Counted from the stretch's first letter, positions 1 through 5,438 are shown. The stretch is 6,917 nt of DNA from Vulcanimicrobiota bacterium (GCA_019232725.1 JAFANK010000267.1:1-6917), one strand, 5' to 3'. Translations and numbers: made by a program. The notes: a model not told the origin generated them from the sequence alone.

Positions 1-240
1 AACTATATCGCGGCGCAGGCCGCGGTCGACGCGGCGCAGACGCTTACCACATCGGCCGCTGAGAACTTCCGCGTCAACCGGATTCGCTTCAAAGCAGGGG
101 TGGGGACGTCGCTCGAGCTCTCCGACGCGCTACTCTCGACGACGCAAGCGGAGAACAGCTACATCAGCGCGCTGGCAGACCTGCGCGTGTCCCTCGTCAG
201 CTTGCAGCGCGCCGCCGGTTTGTTACCGCCGCAGATCTGA
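1..240 (+). CDS. TolC-family outer membrane efflux protein, C-terminal fragment
   Basis: The reading frame is open from the first base and ends with TGA at 238-240, giving the last 79 residues of a protein whose start lies outside the window. The fragment is a long amphipathic alpha-helical stretch. It contains FRVNRIRFKAGVGTSLELSD, a hallmark of the TolC/OEP repeat (x-RF-x-AG-x-GT-x-L-x-LxDA), followed by a second helix ending in LVSLQRAAG, the usual C-terminal end of the periplasmic helical barrel. In this family three subunits form an outer-membrane channel that works with an inner-membrane pump and a periplasmic adaptor. The partners would lie upstream and are not visible. The substrate cannot be told from this fragment. 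It is the main evidence that the organism has an outer membrane. Confidence 0.85.
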   Translation, partial: NYIAAQAAVDAAQTLTTSAAENFRVNRIRFKAGVGTSLELSDALLSTTQAENSYISALADLRVSLVSLQRAAGLLPPQI

Positions 241-244
241 CTCC

Positions 245-523
245 TCACAGGTTGCGGCGGTAGCGGTCTATCCACAACATGGCGCCGCCGAGCACGAGCG
301 AGAGGGTGCCGAAGTAAAAGCTATCCCAGGTGAACTGACCACCGAATAGATCGCTGAGCATAAGGACGATGCCTGAGAGGATAAAACTCCAGGCGGTGGA
401 CCGCAAAAGGCAGCCAAGCACTTTAAGCGCATTCGTTCGCAAAAGCGATGGTCCCGCTCGCATGCAGTTGTCGCGTGAATACGAAAGGCCGGCATTGCTG
501 CCGACCTCTCTTGAGTTCACCAT
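245..523 (-). CDS. Small two-helix membrane protein, unknown function
   Basis: A 92-residue frame begins 25 bp after the pnp stop and ends 4 bp from the end of the convergent TolC-like gene. I do not recognise a family. Two hydrophobic segments (about residues 44-60 and 66-84), separated by a short DLFGGQFTWDS-type loop, predict a hairpin membrane protein, and the tail IDRYRRNL is positively charged, suggesting a cytoplasmic C-terminus. No clear Shine-Dalgarno precedes the ATG at 523. The first 20 residues are polar and low in conservation-like features, so an internal ATG at 463 (72 aa product) is an equally good start. It may be the last gene of the rpsO-pnp transcript, since nothing resembling a terminator separates it from pnp. 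Hydrophobicity favours a real gene, but it remains hypothetical. Confidence 0.5.
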   Translation of the reverse strand: MVNSREVGSNAGLSYSRDNCMRAGPSLLRTNALKVLGCLLRSTAWSFILSGIVLMLSDLFGGQFTWDSFYFGTLSLVLGGAMLWIDRYRRNL

Positions 524-547
524 CGCGCATGAAGCGCTCGCCGTAGC

Positions 548-2668
548 TTACGTCTTGGCTTCTTCCATCATCCCCTTGCGGGTGAGATTGATGCGGCCTT
601 GGCTATCGATCTCGGAGACGCGCACGATGACCTCATCACCGATGCGCACCTCATCTTCGACCCGCGCCACGCGGTGCGGCGCGAGCTGCGAGATATGGAC
701 GAGCCCTTCCTTGCCGGGCAAGATCTGGACGAAGGCGCCGAAGTTCATGATGCGCTTGACGACGCCCGTATAGACCTCGCCGACCTCGACGTCGCGCGCG
801 ATGTCCTCGACCATGCGTTTGGCCTTCTCTCCGGAGTCGGCATCCGGCGAGGAGATGAAAACGCGACCGTCGTTTTCGATGTCGACTTTCGCACCTGTCT
901 CGGCGACGATCTTATTGATGACCTTGCCGCCTGGCCCGATGATGTCTTTGATCTTGTCCGGATGGATCTCAAGCACGAACATACGCGGCGCGAACTTCGA
1001 CAGGCCGCGGCGCGGCGACGCGATCGTCTCCTTGAGCTTGTCGATGATGAACAGCCGGCCGGAGCGCGCTTGGGCCATGGCATGGCGCATGATGTCGATC
1101 GTGATGCCTCGCACCTTGATGTCCATCTGCACGGCTGTGATGCCGTCCACCGTGCCGGCGACTTTGAAATCCATCTCGCCAAGCGCGTCCTCGAGACCCT
1201 GGATATCTGTGAGGATGCCCGGACGACCATCTTTGAGGATGAGCCCCATGGCGACGCCACCAACGTGCTTGCGCAGCGGCACACCTGCGTCCATCAACGC
1301 GAGCGTGGAGGCGCATACAGATCCCATCGACGACGATCCATTGCTCTCGAACGTCTCGGAGACCAGGCGCAGCGTGTAGGGGAACGAGTCGGGCGGCGGG
1401 AGCATCGGCACGAGTGCGCGCTCAGCCAGGTGCCCGTGACCGATCTCGCGTCGGCCAGGACCGCGCATCGGGCGCGTCTCGCCAACCGAGAACGGCGGGA
1501 AGTTGTAGTGGTGCATGTAGCGCTTGAACGTCTGCGGCCCAAGCCCATCGATGCGCTGTTCGTCGGAGAGCGAGCCGAGCGTGGCAGCGGTGAAGATCTG
1601 CGTCTCACCGCGCGTGAACAGTCCCGAACCGTGCGTGCGCGGCACGAGTGTCGTGCGACACGTGATCGGCCGGATCTCGTCCGCCTTGCGGCCGTCAGGG
1701 CGCATGCCCTCAACCACAACCATCGTGCGGAGCTCTTCTTCCTGGTGCGCTTTGACGCACTTCTCGAAGTCGTGGTTCTTCGGATCCTCAAGCGCAGGCT
1801 TGACGTCTGCCTCGAGGCGATACCCGGCGACCCGGTTGAGCGCTTCGCTACGGGTAATAGTGTCGAAGGCGGCATTGCGCTCGAGCTTGCGCGTGATGCG
1901 CATCGCACGCGCGATCTCGGCACCGAAGACATCGTCCACGAACGATTGCATCGCGGCCGATGGCACAAAGAGCGGGAACTCGCGTTTTGGTTTGCCGGCC
2001 TTGGCTGCGAGTGCATCGATCTCGGCGATGACGCGTCGGATCTGCGCGTGGCCGAATTCGACTGCGCCGAGGAATTGCTCCTCAGAGATCTCCTTGGCAC
2101 CGCCTTCGACCATCATGACGGCATCGGATGTGCCCGCCATGATCATATCGAGCGTGCTCGACTCGAGTTGCGCTTTGCTTGGATTGACGACGTACTCGCC
2201 GTCCACGATCCCAACGCGCACGCCGGCGACGTTATGATCGAATGGGATGTCGGACACGGCGAGCGCCGCGCCAGCGCCGATCAATCCAACGACGTCAGGG
2301 TCGACTTCGGGATCGACCGAAAGCACGGTGACGACGACGTGGATGTCATGGCGGAAGCCGTCGGGGAAAAGCGGACGGATCGGGCGGTCGATGAGACGCG
2401 CGGTCAAGGTCGCCTTTTCCGACGGACGGCCTTCACGCTTGATGAAGCCACCGGGGATCTTGCCGGCGGCGTACATGCGCTCTTCGTAATCGACGGTCAG
2501 GGGGAAGAAATCGATGCCCTCACGGGGGTTGGGGCTTGCGGTGACGGCGGCGAGCACACACGTGTCGCCATAACGGACAAAGACGGAGCCGCTGGCCTGG
2601 CGGGCGAGCTCACCTGTTTCAAGCGTGAGCTGCCGGCCGCCCAGCTCCATGCTGACGGACTCTGGCAA
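548..2668 (-). CDS. pnp: Polyribonucleotide nucleotidyltransferase (PNPase)
   Basis: PNPase degrades RNA 3'-to-5' by phosphorolysis, releasing nucleoside diphosphates, and can also add tails. It acts as a cytoplasmic trimer. All domains are visible (numbering from the TTG start, 706 aa): a first RNase PH-like domain with the RNA-contacting loop FIKREGRPSE (about 75-84) and LTARLIDRPIRPLFP; a helical linker (about 235-315); a second RNase PH domain with the phosphate-binding SNGSSSMGSVC (about 442-452) and catalytic aspartates D494 and D500 in EDALGEMDFKVAG, matching E. coli D486/D492; a KH domain with IIGPGGKVI (GxxG about 578-581); and a C-terminal S1 domain (about 628-700). The start is chosen as TTG at 2668 because AGGAGG lies 6 nt before it. 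Upstream in-frame ATG (2683) and TTG (2689) would lie before or inside that ribosome site and lack their own. It follows rpsO, the standard bacterial order. The length is normal. Confidence 0.97.
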   Translation of the reverse strand: MPESVSMELGGRQLTLETGELARQASGSVFVRYGDTCVLAAVTASPNPREGIDFFPLTVDYEERMYAAGKIPGGFIKREGRPSEKATLTARLIDRPIRPLFPDGFRHDIHVVVTVLSVDPEVDPDVVGLIGAGAALAVSDIPFDHNVAGVRVGIVDGEYVVNPSKAQLESSTLDMIMAGTSDAVMMVEGGAKEISEEQFLGAVEFGHAQIRRVIAEIDALAAKAGKPKREFPLFVPSAAMQSFVDDVFGAEIARAMRITRKLERNAAFDTITRSEALNRVAGYRLEADVKPALEDPKNHDFEKCVKAHQEEELRTMVVVEGMRPDGRKADEIRPITCRTTLVPRTHGSGLFTRGETQIFTAATLGSLSDEQRIDGLGPQTFKRYMHHYNFPPFSVGETRPMRGPGRREIGHGHLAERALVPMLPPPDSFPYTLRLVSETFESNGSSSMGSVCASTLALMDAGVPLRKHVGGVAMGLILKDGRPGILTDIQGLEDALGEMDFKVAGTVDGITAVQMDIKVRGITIDIMRHAMAQARSGRLFIIDKLKETIASPRRGLSKFAPRMFVLEIHPDKIKDIIGPGGKVINKIVAETGAKVDIENDGRVFISSPDADSGEKAKRMVEDIARDVEVGEVYTGVVKRIMNFGAFVQILPGKEGLVHISQLAPHRVARVEDEVRIGDEVIVRVSEIDSQGRINLTRKGMMEEAKT

Positions 2669-2674
2669 AAGGAT

Positions 2675-2680
2675 CCTCCT
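2675..2680 (-). promoter_or_regulatory. Ribosome binding site that sets the pnp TTG start
   Basis: On the minus strand a perfect AGGAGG is followed by ATCCTT and then TTG at 2668. The site lies inside the longer in-frame reading from ATG 2683 or TTG 2689, so those starts would need another ribosome site, and none is visible. The next ATG (2650) is 24 nt from the AGGAGG, too far for normal use. Confidence 0.75.
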
Positions 2681-2692
2681 CATTCTCAAACG

Positions 2693-2710
2693 GACGCGCA
2701 GGTCCGCGTC
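2693..2710 (-). promoter_or_regulatory. Inverted repeat in the pnp leader
   Basis: GACGCG and CGCGTC flank a 6-nt loop, forming a 6-bp GC-rich stem about 12 nt before the pnp ribosome site. A second, 6-bp stem (GATGGG/CCCATC, 2742-2759, extendable by a G-U pair) lies farther upstream. PNPase is known in E. coli to regulate its own mRNA through leader structures cut by RNase III. A similar role here is inference from position alone. Confidence 0.35.
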
Positions 2711-2799
2711 ATGTGCTTATCTTGCGACTTGATATTCTTCTGATGGGCGGATACCCATCCCTGGACCAGCACTGCATATGTAGCAAGCGGCGGGAGGGG

Positions 2800-2872
2800 A
2801 ATGTAGCGGCGGCACTTTATGTGCCGCCCTCATCCGCGACAAAGGTCGGCACTAAAGTGCCGACCCTACATT
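2800..2872. repeat. REPIN-like pair of inverted palindromic units between rpsO and pnp
   Basis: Two perfect hairpins lie 15 bp apart. The first is GGCGGCAC-TTTAT-GTGCCGCC (2808-2828). The second is GGTCGGCAC-TAAA-GTGCCGACC (2845 region, 2844-2865 including one further pairing position). They share the core CGGCAC-TTTA-GTGCCG. Each is flanked on its outer side by the same 7-mer in opposite orientation: AATGTAG at 2800-2806 and CTACATT at 2866-2872. Read outward-in, both units are therefore AATGTAG plus a similar palindrome, arranged head to head. This is the architecture of REP doublets (REPINs), small non-autonomous repeats usually dispersed by RAYT enzymes. Neither hairpin is followed by a U-run on the minus strand, so they do not look like ordinary terminators. 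In the transcript they would fold as twin stems between rpsO and pnp, where E. coli has an RNase III processing site. Copy number elsewhere in the genome cannot be judged from this window. Confidence 0.6.
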
Positions 2873-2895
2873 ACTTAGACCCTACGTCACTTAGT
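2864..2895. repeat. 16-bp near-tandem duplication across the rpsO stop codon
   Basis: CCCTACATTACTTAGA (2864-2879) is followed without a gap by CCCTACGTCACTTAGT (2880-2895), with 13 of 16 positions identical. The second copy includes the rpsO stop codon (TAA on the minus strand, 2891-2893). The first copy contains the outer CTACATT arm of the hairpin element, so the duplication and the REPIN-like element are joined. Confidence 0.6.
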
Positions 2896-3160
2896 GGCGC
2901 AGGCCGAGTTTGTCGACGATGGCTCGGTAGCGCTCCAGGTCGGCGGTTTGCAAATACTTCAGCAAGCGGCGGCGTTTTCCGACCTTGATGAGCAGACCAC
3001 GACGGCTGGCGTGATCCTTCTTGTGGGTCTGCAGATGGTTAGTAAGATCGTTGATCGACTCGGTCAAGAGCGCGATCTGCACTTCAGCCGAACCGGTGTC
3101 ATTCTCACCGCGCTTGAAGTTGCCGATGACAGAAGATTTATGTTCTTTTGAAAGCGCCAC
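2891..3160 (-). CDS. rpsO: 30S ribosomal protein S15
   Basis: S15 binds helices of the central domain of 16S rRNA and nucleates the small-subunit platform. The product is exactly 89 aa when started at GTG 3160, the usual S15 length, beginning M(V)ALSKEHKS as in other bacteria. A longer in-frame reading to ATG 3229 adds 23 residues with no counterpart in the family, and a CGGAGGAG ribosome site (3171-3178) lies inside that extension, so GTG is preferred. Family signatures include TGSAEVQIALLTESINDLT, then HLQTHKKDHASRRGLL with the rRNA-contacting H42, D49 and S52 (E. coli H41, D48, S51), KRRRLLKYL, and the C-terminal ending LGLRH. It sits directly before pnp, the conserved bacterial pairing, and is probably co-transcribed with it from the promoter at 3261-3290. 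Confidence 0.97.
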   Translation of the reverse strand: MALSKEHKSSVIGNFKRGENDTGSAEVQIALLTESINDLTNHLQTHKKDHASRRGLLIKVGKRRRLLKYLQTADLERYRAIVDKLGLRH

Positions 3161-3170
3161 GGTTTGTTTA

Positions 3171-3178
3171 CTCCTCCG
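3171..3178 (-). promoter_or_regulatory. Ribosome binding site of rpsO
   Basis: CGGAGGAG on the minus strand lies 10 nt before the GTG at 3160. Its position excludes the longer in-frame ATG start at 3229. Confidence 0.75.
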
Positions 3179-3260
3179 TTGTTCGCGGTCGGCCGAGCCA
3201 TTCGCGCGAGGGATCAATCGATCGTCCATGCGCAGCCCGTGCCGCCGTACAGCGACCTTC

Positions 3261-3290
3261 AGAATAGCATGGTGCGTGCGAGCCGGTCAA
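3261..3290 (-). promoter_or_regulatory. Predicted sigma70-type promoter for rpsO-pnp
   Basis: On the minus strand TTGACC (3285-3290, five of six consensus positions) and TATTCT (3261-3266, four of six) are separated by 18 bp. Transcription would start near 3254, leaving a leader of roughly 95 nt before rpsO. The promoter begins only about 20 bp after the stop of the upstream gene. rpsO can therefore be transcribed on its own even though no terminator separates it from that gene. Confidence 0.6.
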
Positions 3291-3309
3291 ACGTGGAAGC
3301 GGCTTTTCT

Positions 3310-4188
3310 CTATTGGCCGAGCGCCCAGTGCGTGCCATCGTCATAGGTCACGGATGCGACGCCAACGGCGATATACGCTGCGCGCAGGAGCGCGGGCGTG
3401 GCCATGGAGGTCGTATGTGTCCAGCAATTGGCCAAGAGCGCCTTCTCCGGACTATCGCTGCGGATGCCGCTCATATCAGCAGCGGTCGCAGGGCCAGGCA
3501 CGTCATCGCCCGGCTCAAAACTGCCAGCACGCAGATTCGATCCGGCGGTGAGCACCTGACCGTTCTGCGCGTATATCTTGTAGATAAACGTGACGCCGTC
3601 GATCTTCTTTCCGCTGTCATTCTTGAAGCTCAGGCAGTGAGTCTCCGACGTCGCGTCGTTCTTCACCGTTGCAAAGCCACGCTCGATCGTGACGCCACCG
3701 TTCTGGTTCCCAGCCGGCGCCAGCGTGAACGGCAAGTCGCGCGAGCTTATTGGGCCGGTCAAAGGCTGATTCACACCGCTGTTGGAGCTCGACGATAGCG
3801 TGTTGCAATTGGCAGCGTCGATGCTGTCGACGCATGGACCGATGTCATTGTCCGTCGCACCCACCGCATACAGTTTGGTACGGCCGCCATGGTCCAACCA
3901 GCTGAGCATGGCGACGCGCTCGGCAGTCGGCAGCTTGAGCATGATGTCGGTCTCTATATTGTCGAGCGGCGTGAGGTTCGGGCTCGGGATATCGGGCCGC
4001 GAATAGGTGGCCCAGACGTGCAGTGACAGCGTGTCCGCTGTGCTCAGTTCCTGAACGCCCTTGAGGATCTTAAGCAGCAGCGGACTTGCTTGGGTGCCCG
4101 AGTAGGTCGTCGACTGGTCGGCGACCGCGATCGTCGATGCCGCTACCATGACGATGCAGAGCGCAAGTGTGCAAAGCTGGCGTTTCAC
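3310..4188 (-). CDS. Secreted protein of unknown function
   Basis: I do not recognise this 292-residue protein. The start GTG (4188) gives a standard Sec signal peptide: MKRQ, a hydrophobic core LCTLALCIVMVAASTI, and an AVA|DQ cleavage site after residue 23. The mature part is polar, with a Ser/Asn-rich stretch (LSSSSNSGVN, about 131-140), and holds four cysteines (119, 128, 185, 255) that could form two disulfides. The C-terminal third (about 184-291) looks beta-rich, beginning CLSFKNDSGKKIDGVTFIYK and ending VASVTYDDGTHWALGQ. No membrane anchor, lipobox or known catalytic motif is visible. It probably resides in the periplasm or is exported. No convincing ribosome site precedes the GTG. An ATG at codon 14 would destroy the signal peptide, so it is less likely. 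A terminator lies just upstream (4253-4284), so it needs its own promoter in 4189-4252, which I could not identify. Confidence 0.75.
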   Translation of the reverse strand: MKRQLCTLALCIVMVAASTIAVADQSTTYSGTQASPLLLKILKGVQELSTADTLSLHVWATYSRPDIPSPNLTPLDNIETDIMLKLPTAERVAMLSWLDHGGRTKLYAVGATDNDIGPCVDSIDAANCNTLSSSSNSGVNQPLTGPISSRDLPFTLAPAGNQNGGVTIERGFATVKNDATSETHCLSFKNDSGKKIDGVTFIYKIYAQNGQVLTAGSNLRAGSFEPGDDVPGPATAADMSGIRSDSPEKALLANCWTHTTSMATPALLRAAYIAVGVASVTYDDGTHWALGQ

Positions 4189-4252
4189 GCTATGTACGTT
4201 TGCCGTGTGTGCTGCGACGTCCGCCAGCGGTTGCGGATGAGGATGCAGCGAG

Positions 4253-4284
4253 AAAAAAAGACGGGCGGCTGTGAAGCCGCCCGT
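4253..4284 (-). terminator. Rho-independent terminator of the LysM gene
   Basis: On the minus strand a perfect 10-bp stem, ACGGGCGGCT / AGCCGCCCGT with a 4-nt loop (4261-4284), is followed by C and seven T (4259-4253). It begins 18 bp after the LysM gene stop and ends that transcript before the secreted-protein gene. The A-run lies on the opposite side for plus-strand transcription, so it acts in one direction. Confidence 0.92.
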
Positions 4285-4302
4285 GACAGCGTGGCCGTCG
4301 AC

Positions 4303-4599
4303 TTACCGCGACGGGAAGAGCAAGACGCTTCCCGGTTCAAGCCGTGCGCCTGCCTTGAGATGGTTGATCTGCGAGACGCGATAGACTGCTTCTCCGAGGT
4401 CGTCGTTTTGATTGGATCGATGGCTCACAAGACTCCACACCGTGTCACCTGGATGCACGATGACGTGGTCGTAACGCATCGGCGTGGACGTGAAAACCTT
4501 GCTGCCCCAGACCGCAGGCAGCGCGAAGACGAGGACGAGGGAGAGAACCTGGATCAGGGGAACAAGCGTTCCGCCTTGTCTGCGGTGATGGCTATACAT
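4303..4599 (-). CDS. Membrane-anchored LysM protein, YneA-like SOS cell-division inhibitor candidate
   Basis: The 98-residue product has a short basic N-terminus (MYSHHRRQGG), one membrane segment (about 12-31) and a single LysM domain (about 43-96) containing VIVHPGDTVWSLVSHRSNQND, then INHLKAGARLEPGSVLLFP. This is the architecture and size of Bacillus YneA (about 105 aa), an SOS-induced inhibitor that delays division through a membrane anchor and extracytoplasmic LysM, and whose gene is also divergent from lexA. The gene is headed by a near-consensus promoter and a perfect LexA box. The start is chosen at ATG 4599 because GGAGG (4609-4613) lies 9 nt before it. The in-frame ATG at 4626 abuts the LexA box and has no ribosome site. 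Transcription ends at 4253-4284. LysM and context are clear. The division-inhibitor role is inferred, and a general peptidoglycan-binding protein is the alternative. Confidence 0.85.
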   Translation of the reverse strand: MYSHHRRQGGTLVPLIQVLSLVLVFALPAVWGSKVFTSTPMRYDHVIVHPGDTVWSLVSHRSNQNDDLGEAVYRVSQINHLKAGARLEPGSVLLFPSR

Positions 4600-4608
4600 G
4601 GCCTTCCA

Positions 4609-4613
4609 CCTCC
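4609..4613 (-). promoter_or_regulatory. Ribosome binding site that sets the LysM gene start
   Basis: GGAGG on the minus strand lies 9 nt before ATG 4599. It sits within a small inverted repeat CCACC-TCC-GGTGG (4606-4618), which could partly mask it. The site lies downstream of the alternative ATG 4626 and so favours the shorter product. Confidence 0.65.
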
Positions 4614-4626
4614 GGTGGCGCTTCAT

Positions 4627-4640
4627 CGAACATATGTTTG
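4627..4640. promoter_or_regulatory. LexA box 1 (LysM gene side)
   Basis: CGAACATATGTTTG fits the Bacillus-type SOS operator CGAACRNRYGTTYG at every defined position. It lies just downstream of the predicted -10 (4650-4655) of the LysM gene, at about +3 to +16 of the transcript, so bound LexA would block initiation or early elongation. Confidence 0.9.
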
Positions 4641-4649
4641 CTTGGCTAG

Positions 4650-4678
4650 ATTCTAGCGGCGACCGTCTGGACTGTCAA
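4650..4678 (-). promoter_or_regulatory. Predicted strong sigma70-type promoter of the LysM gene
   Basis: On the minus strand TTGACA (4673-4678, full consensus) and TAGAAT (4650-4655, five of six) are separated by exactly 17 bp. Transcription should begin near 4643. This would be a strong promoter when not repressed. LexA boxes lie on both sides of it. Confidence 0.8.
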
Positions 4679-4686
4679 GGGATTTT

Positions 4687-4700
4687 CGAACAGGCGTTTG
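4687..4700. promoter_or_regulatory. LexA box 2 (lexA side)
   Basis: CGAACAGGCGTTTG also satisfies every defined position of CGAACRNRYGTTYG. It overlaps the predicted -35 of lexA and lies 9 bp upstream of the -35 of the LysM gene, so it should give lexA autorepression and may add to repression of the divergent gene. Its centre is 60 bp from that of box 1. Confidence 0.88.
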
Positions 4701-4726
4701 CATTTGGGACAGGGCTATGCTAAGAT
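4697..4726 (+). promoter_or_regulatory. Predicted lexA promoter
   Basis: TTTGCA (4697-4702) and TAAGAT (4721-4726) lie 18 bp apart, each with four of six consensus positions. TTGCAT one base on would give 17 bp. The match is weaker than that of the divergent promoter. The LexA box covers the -35, as expected for autoregulation. The leader would be about 85 nt. Confidence 0.5.
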
Positions 4727-4817
4727 AGGCAAGCGCCGGGTTAGCATTACCGGCTGGCGATAGCGTCTCTACGCTTTTCGCCGTGGCCGGATAACCAAGG
4801 AAGGGCGGTAAGGGCAA

Positions 4818-5423
4818 GTGGACCGCAAGACGACTCCTCGGCAACAGGCCATTTTGGAAGTCATCAAAGACTTCACGCGCGAGCATGGGTACCCGCCCTC
4901 CGTGCGCGAGATCGGCGAACGGGTCGGTCTATCTTCCAGCTCGACCGTCCAGTGCCACTTGCGGACGCTCGAGAAAAAAGGCCTCATCAAGCGAGATCCC
5001 ACGAAGCCGCGTGCTCTTGTGTCCGGATCCGATGCCTCACGCGACGTCGTCTCCTTGCCGATCATCGGTCGTGTGGCCGCAGGCACCTTGACGACGGCCA
5101 CGCAGGATATCGAAGGCGAAATCACCCTGCCGTCGAGTTTTGTGAAACGCTCCGACTCGTTCGTCCTGCGCGTCAAGGGTGAGTCGATGATCGACGCCCA
5201 CATCATGGATGGCGATCTGGTGGTCGTCTCACCGCAGAACGTCGCCAACAACGGTGAGATCGTCGTCGCGCAGACCGACAATAACGAGGAAGCGACCGTG
5301 AAGCGCTTCTACAAAGAGAACGGCCGCATCCGCCTTCAGCCCGCAAACGCCTATATGGATCCGATCATCGTCGACAATGCGACGATCGCGGGCAAAGTCG
5401 TCGCGCTGATCCGCAAGCTCTAA
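4818..5423 (+). CDS. lexA: LexA repressor (SOS regulator, S24 self-cleaving protease)
   Basis: LexA represses DNA-damage genes and inactivates itself when RecA filaments stimulate autocleavage. This 201-residue protein is full length. The N-terminal winged helix (about 1-66) has TPRQQAILEVIKDF, GYPPSVREIGERVGLSS and the recognition helix SSTVQCHLRTLEKKGLIKRD, close to that of Bacillus LexA, which fits the Gram-positive-type boxes found upstream. The cleavage site is A88-G89 in GRVAAGT. The catalytic dyad is S123 in GESMID and K162 in ATVKRFY, matching E. coli S119/K156. The C-terminal S24 fold ends GKVVALIRKL. The start is GTG at 4818, giving the standard MDRKTTPRQ opening. Only a weak purine-rich ribosome site (AAGGAAGG, then TAAGGG, 4797-4814) precedes it. 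Autorepression is expected through the box at 4687-4700. No key residue is missing. Confidence 0.97.
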   Translation: MDRKTTPRQQAILEVIKDFTREHGYPPSVREIGERVGLSSSSTVQCHLRTLEKKGLIKRDPTKPRALVSGSDASRDVVSLPIIGRVAAGTLTTATQDIEGEITLPSSFVKRSDSFVLRVKGESMIDAHIMDGDLVVVSPQNVANNGEIVVAQTDNNEEATVKRFYKENGRIRLQPANAYMDPIIVDNATIAGKVVALIRKL

Positions 5424-5438
5424 CCCTCGCGCTCCTGG

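Noticed and set aside
268..495. 75-codon minus-strand frame with AGAGAGG about 9 nt before its ATG
   Set aside because: Although the ribosome site looks good, the predicted peptide (Cys/Ser/Pro-rich, no coherent helices) is not protein-like. The other frame over the same bases gives a clear two-helix membrane protein.
974..987. CGAACATACG inside pnp as a further LexA box
   Set aside because: Only the left half fits; the right half lacks GTTYG. It lies within coding sequence.
599..2743. Very long plus-strand open frame opposite pnp
   Set aside because: It is the antisense of a full, unmistakable PNPase. Its composition (rich in Arg, Asp and His) and lack of any domain are typical of an antisense shadow in GC-rich DNA.
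2808..2865. The twin hairpins as ordinary transcription terminators of rpsO
   Set aside because: Neither stem is followed by a run of T on the minus strand, and pnp normally depends on read-through from rpsO.
3161..3229. N-terminal extension of S15 from ATG 3229
   Set aside because: It would contain the CGGAGGAG ribosome site and add 23 residues absent from the family. GTG 3160 gives the standard 89 aa.
4600..4626. Longer LysM protein starting at ATG 4626
   Set aside because: The codon abuts the LexA box with no ribosome site, whereas GGAGG at 4609-4613 serves ATG 4599.
4735..4754. GCCGG/CCGGC hairpin in the lexA leader
   Set aside because: It has only five pairs around a 10-nt loop, which is expected by chance in this base composition.
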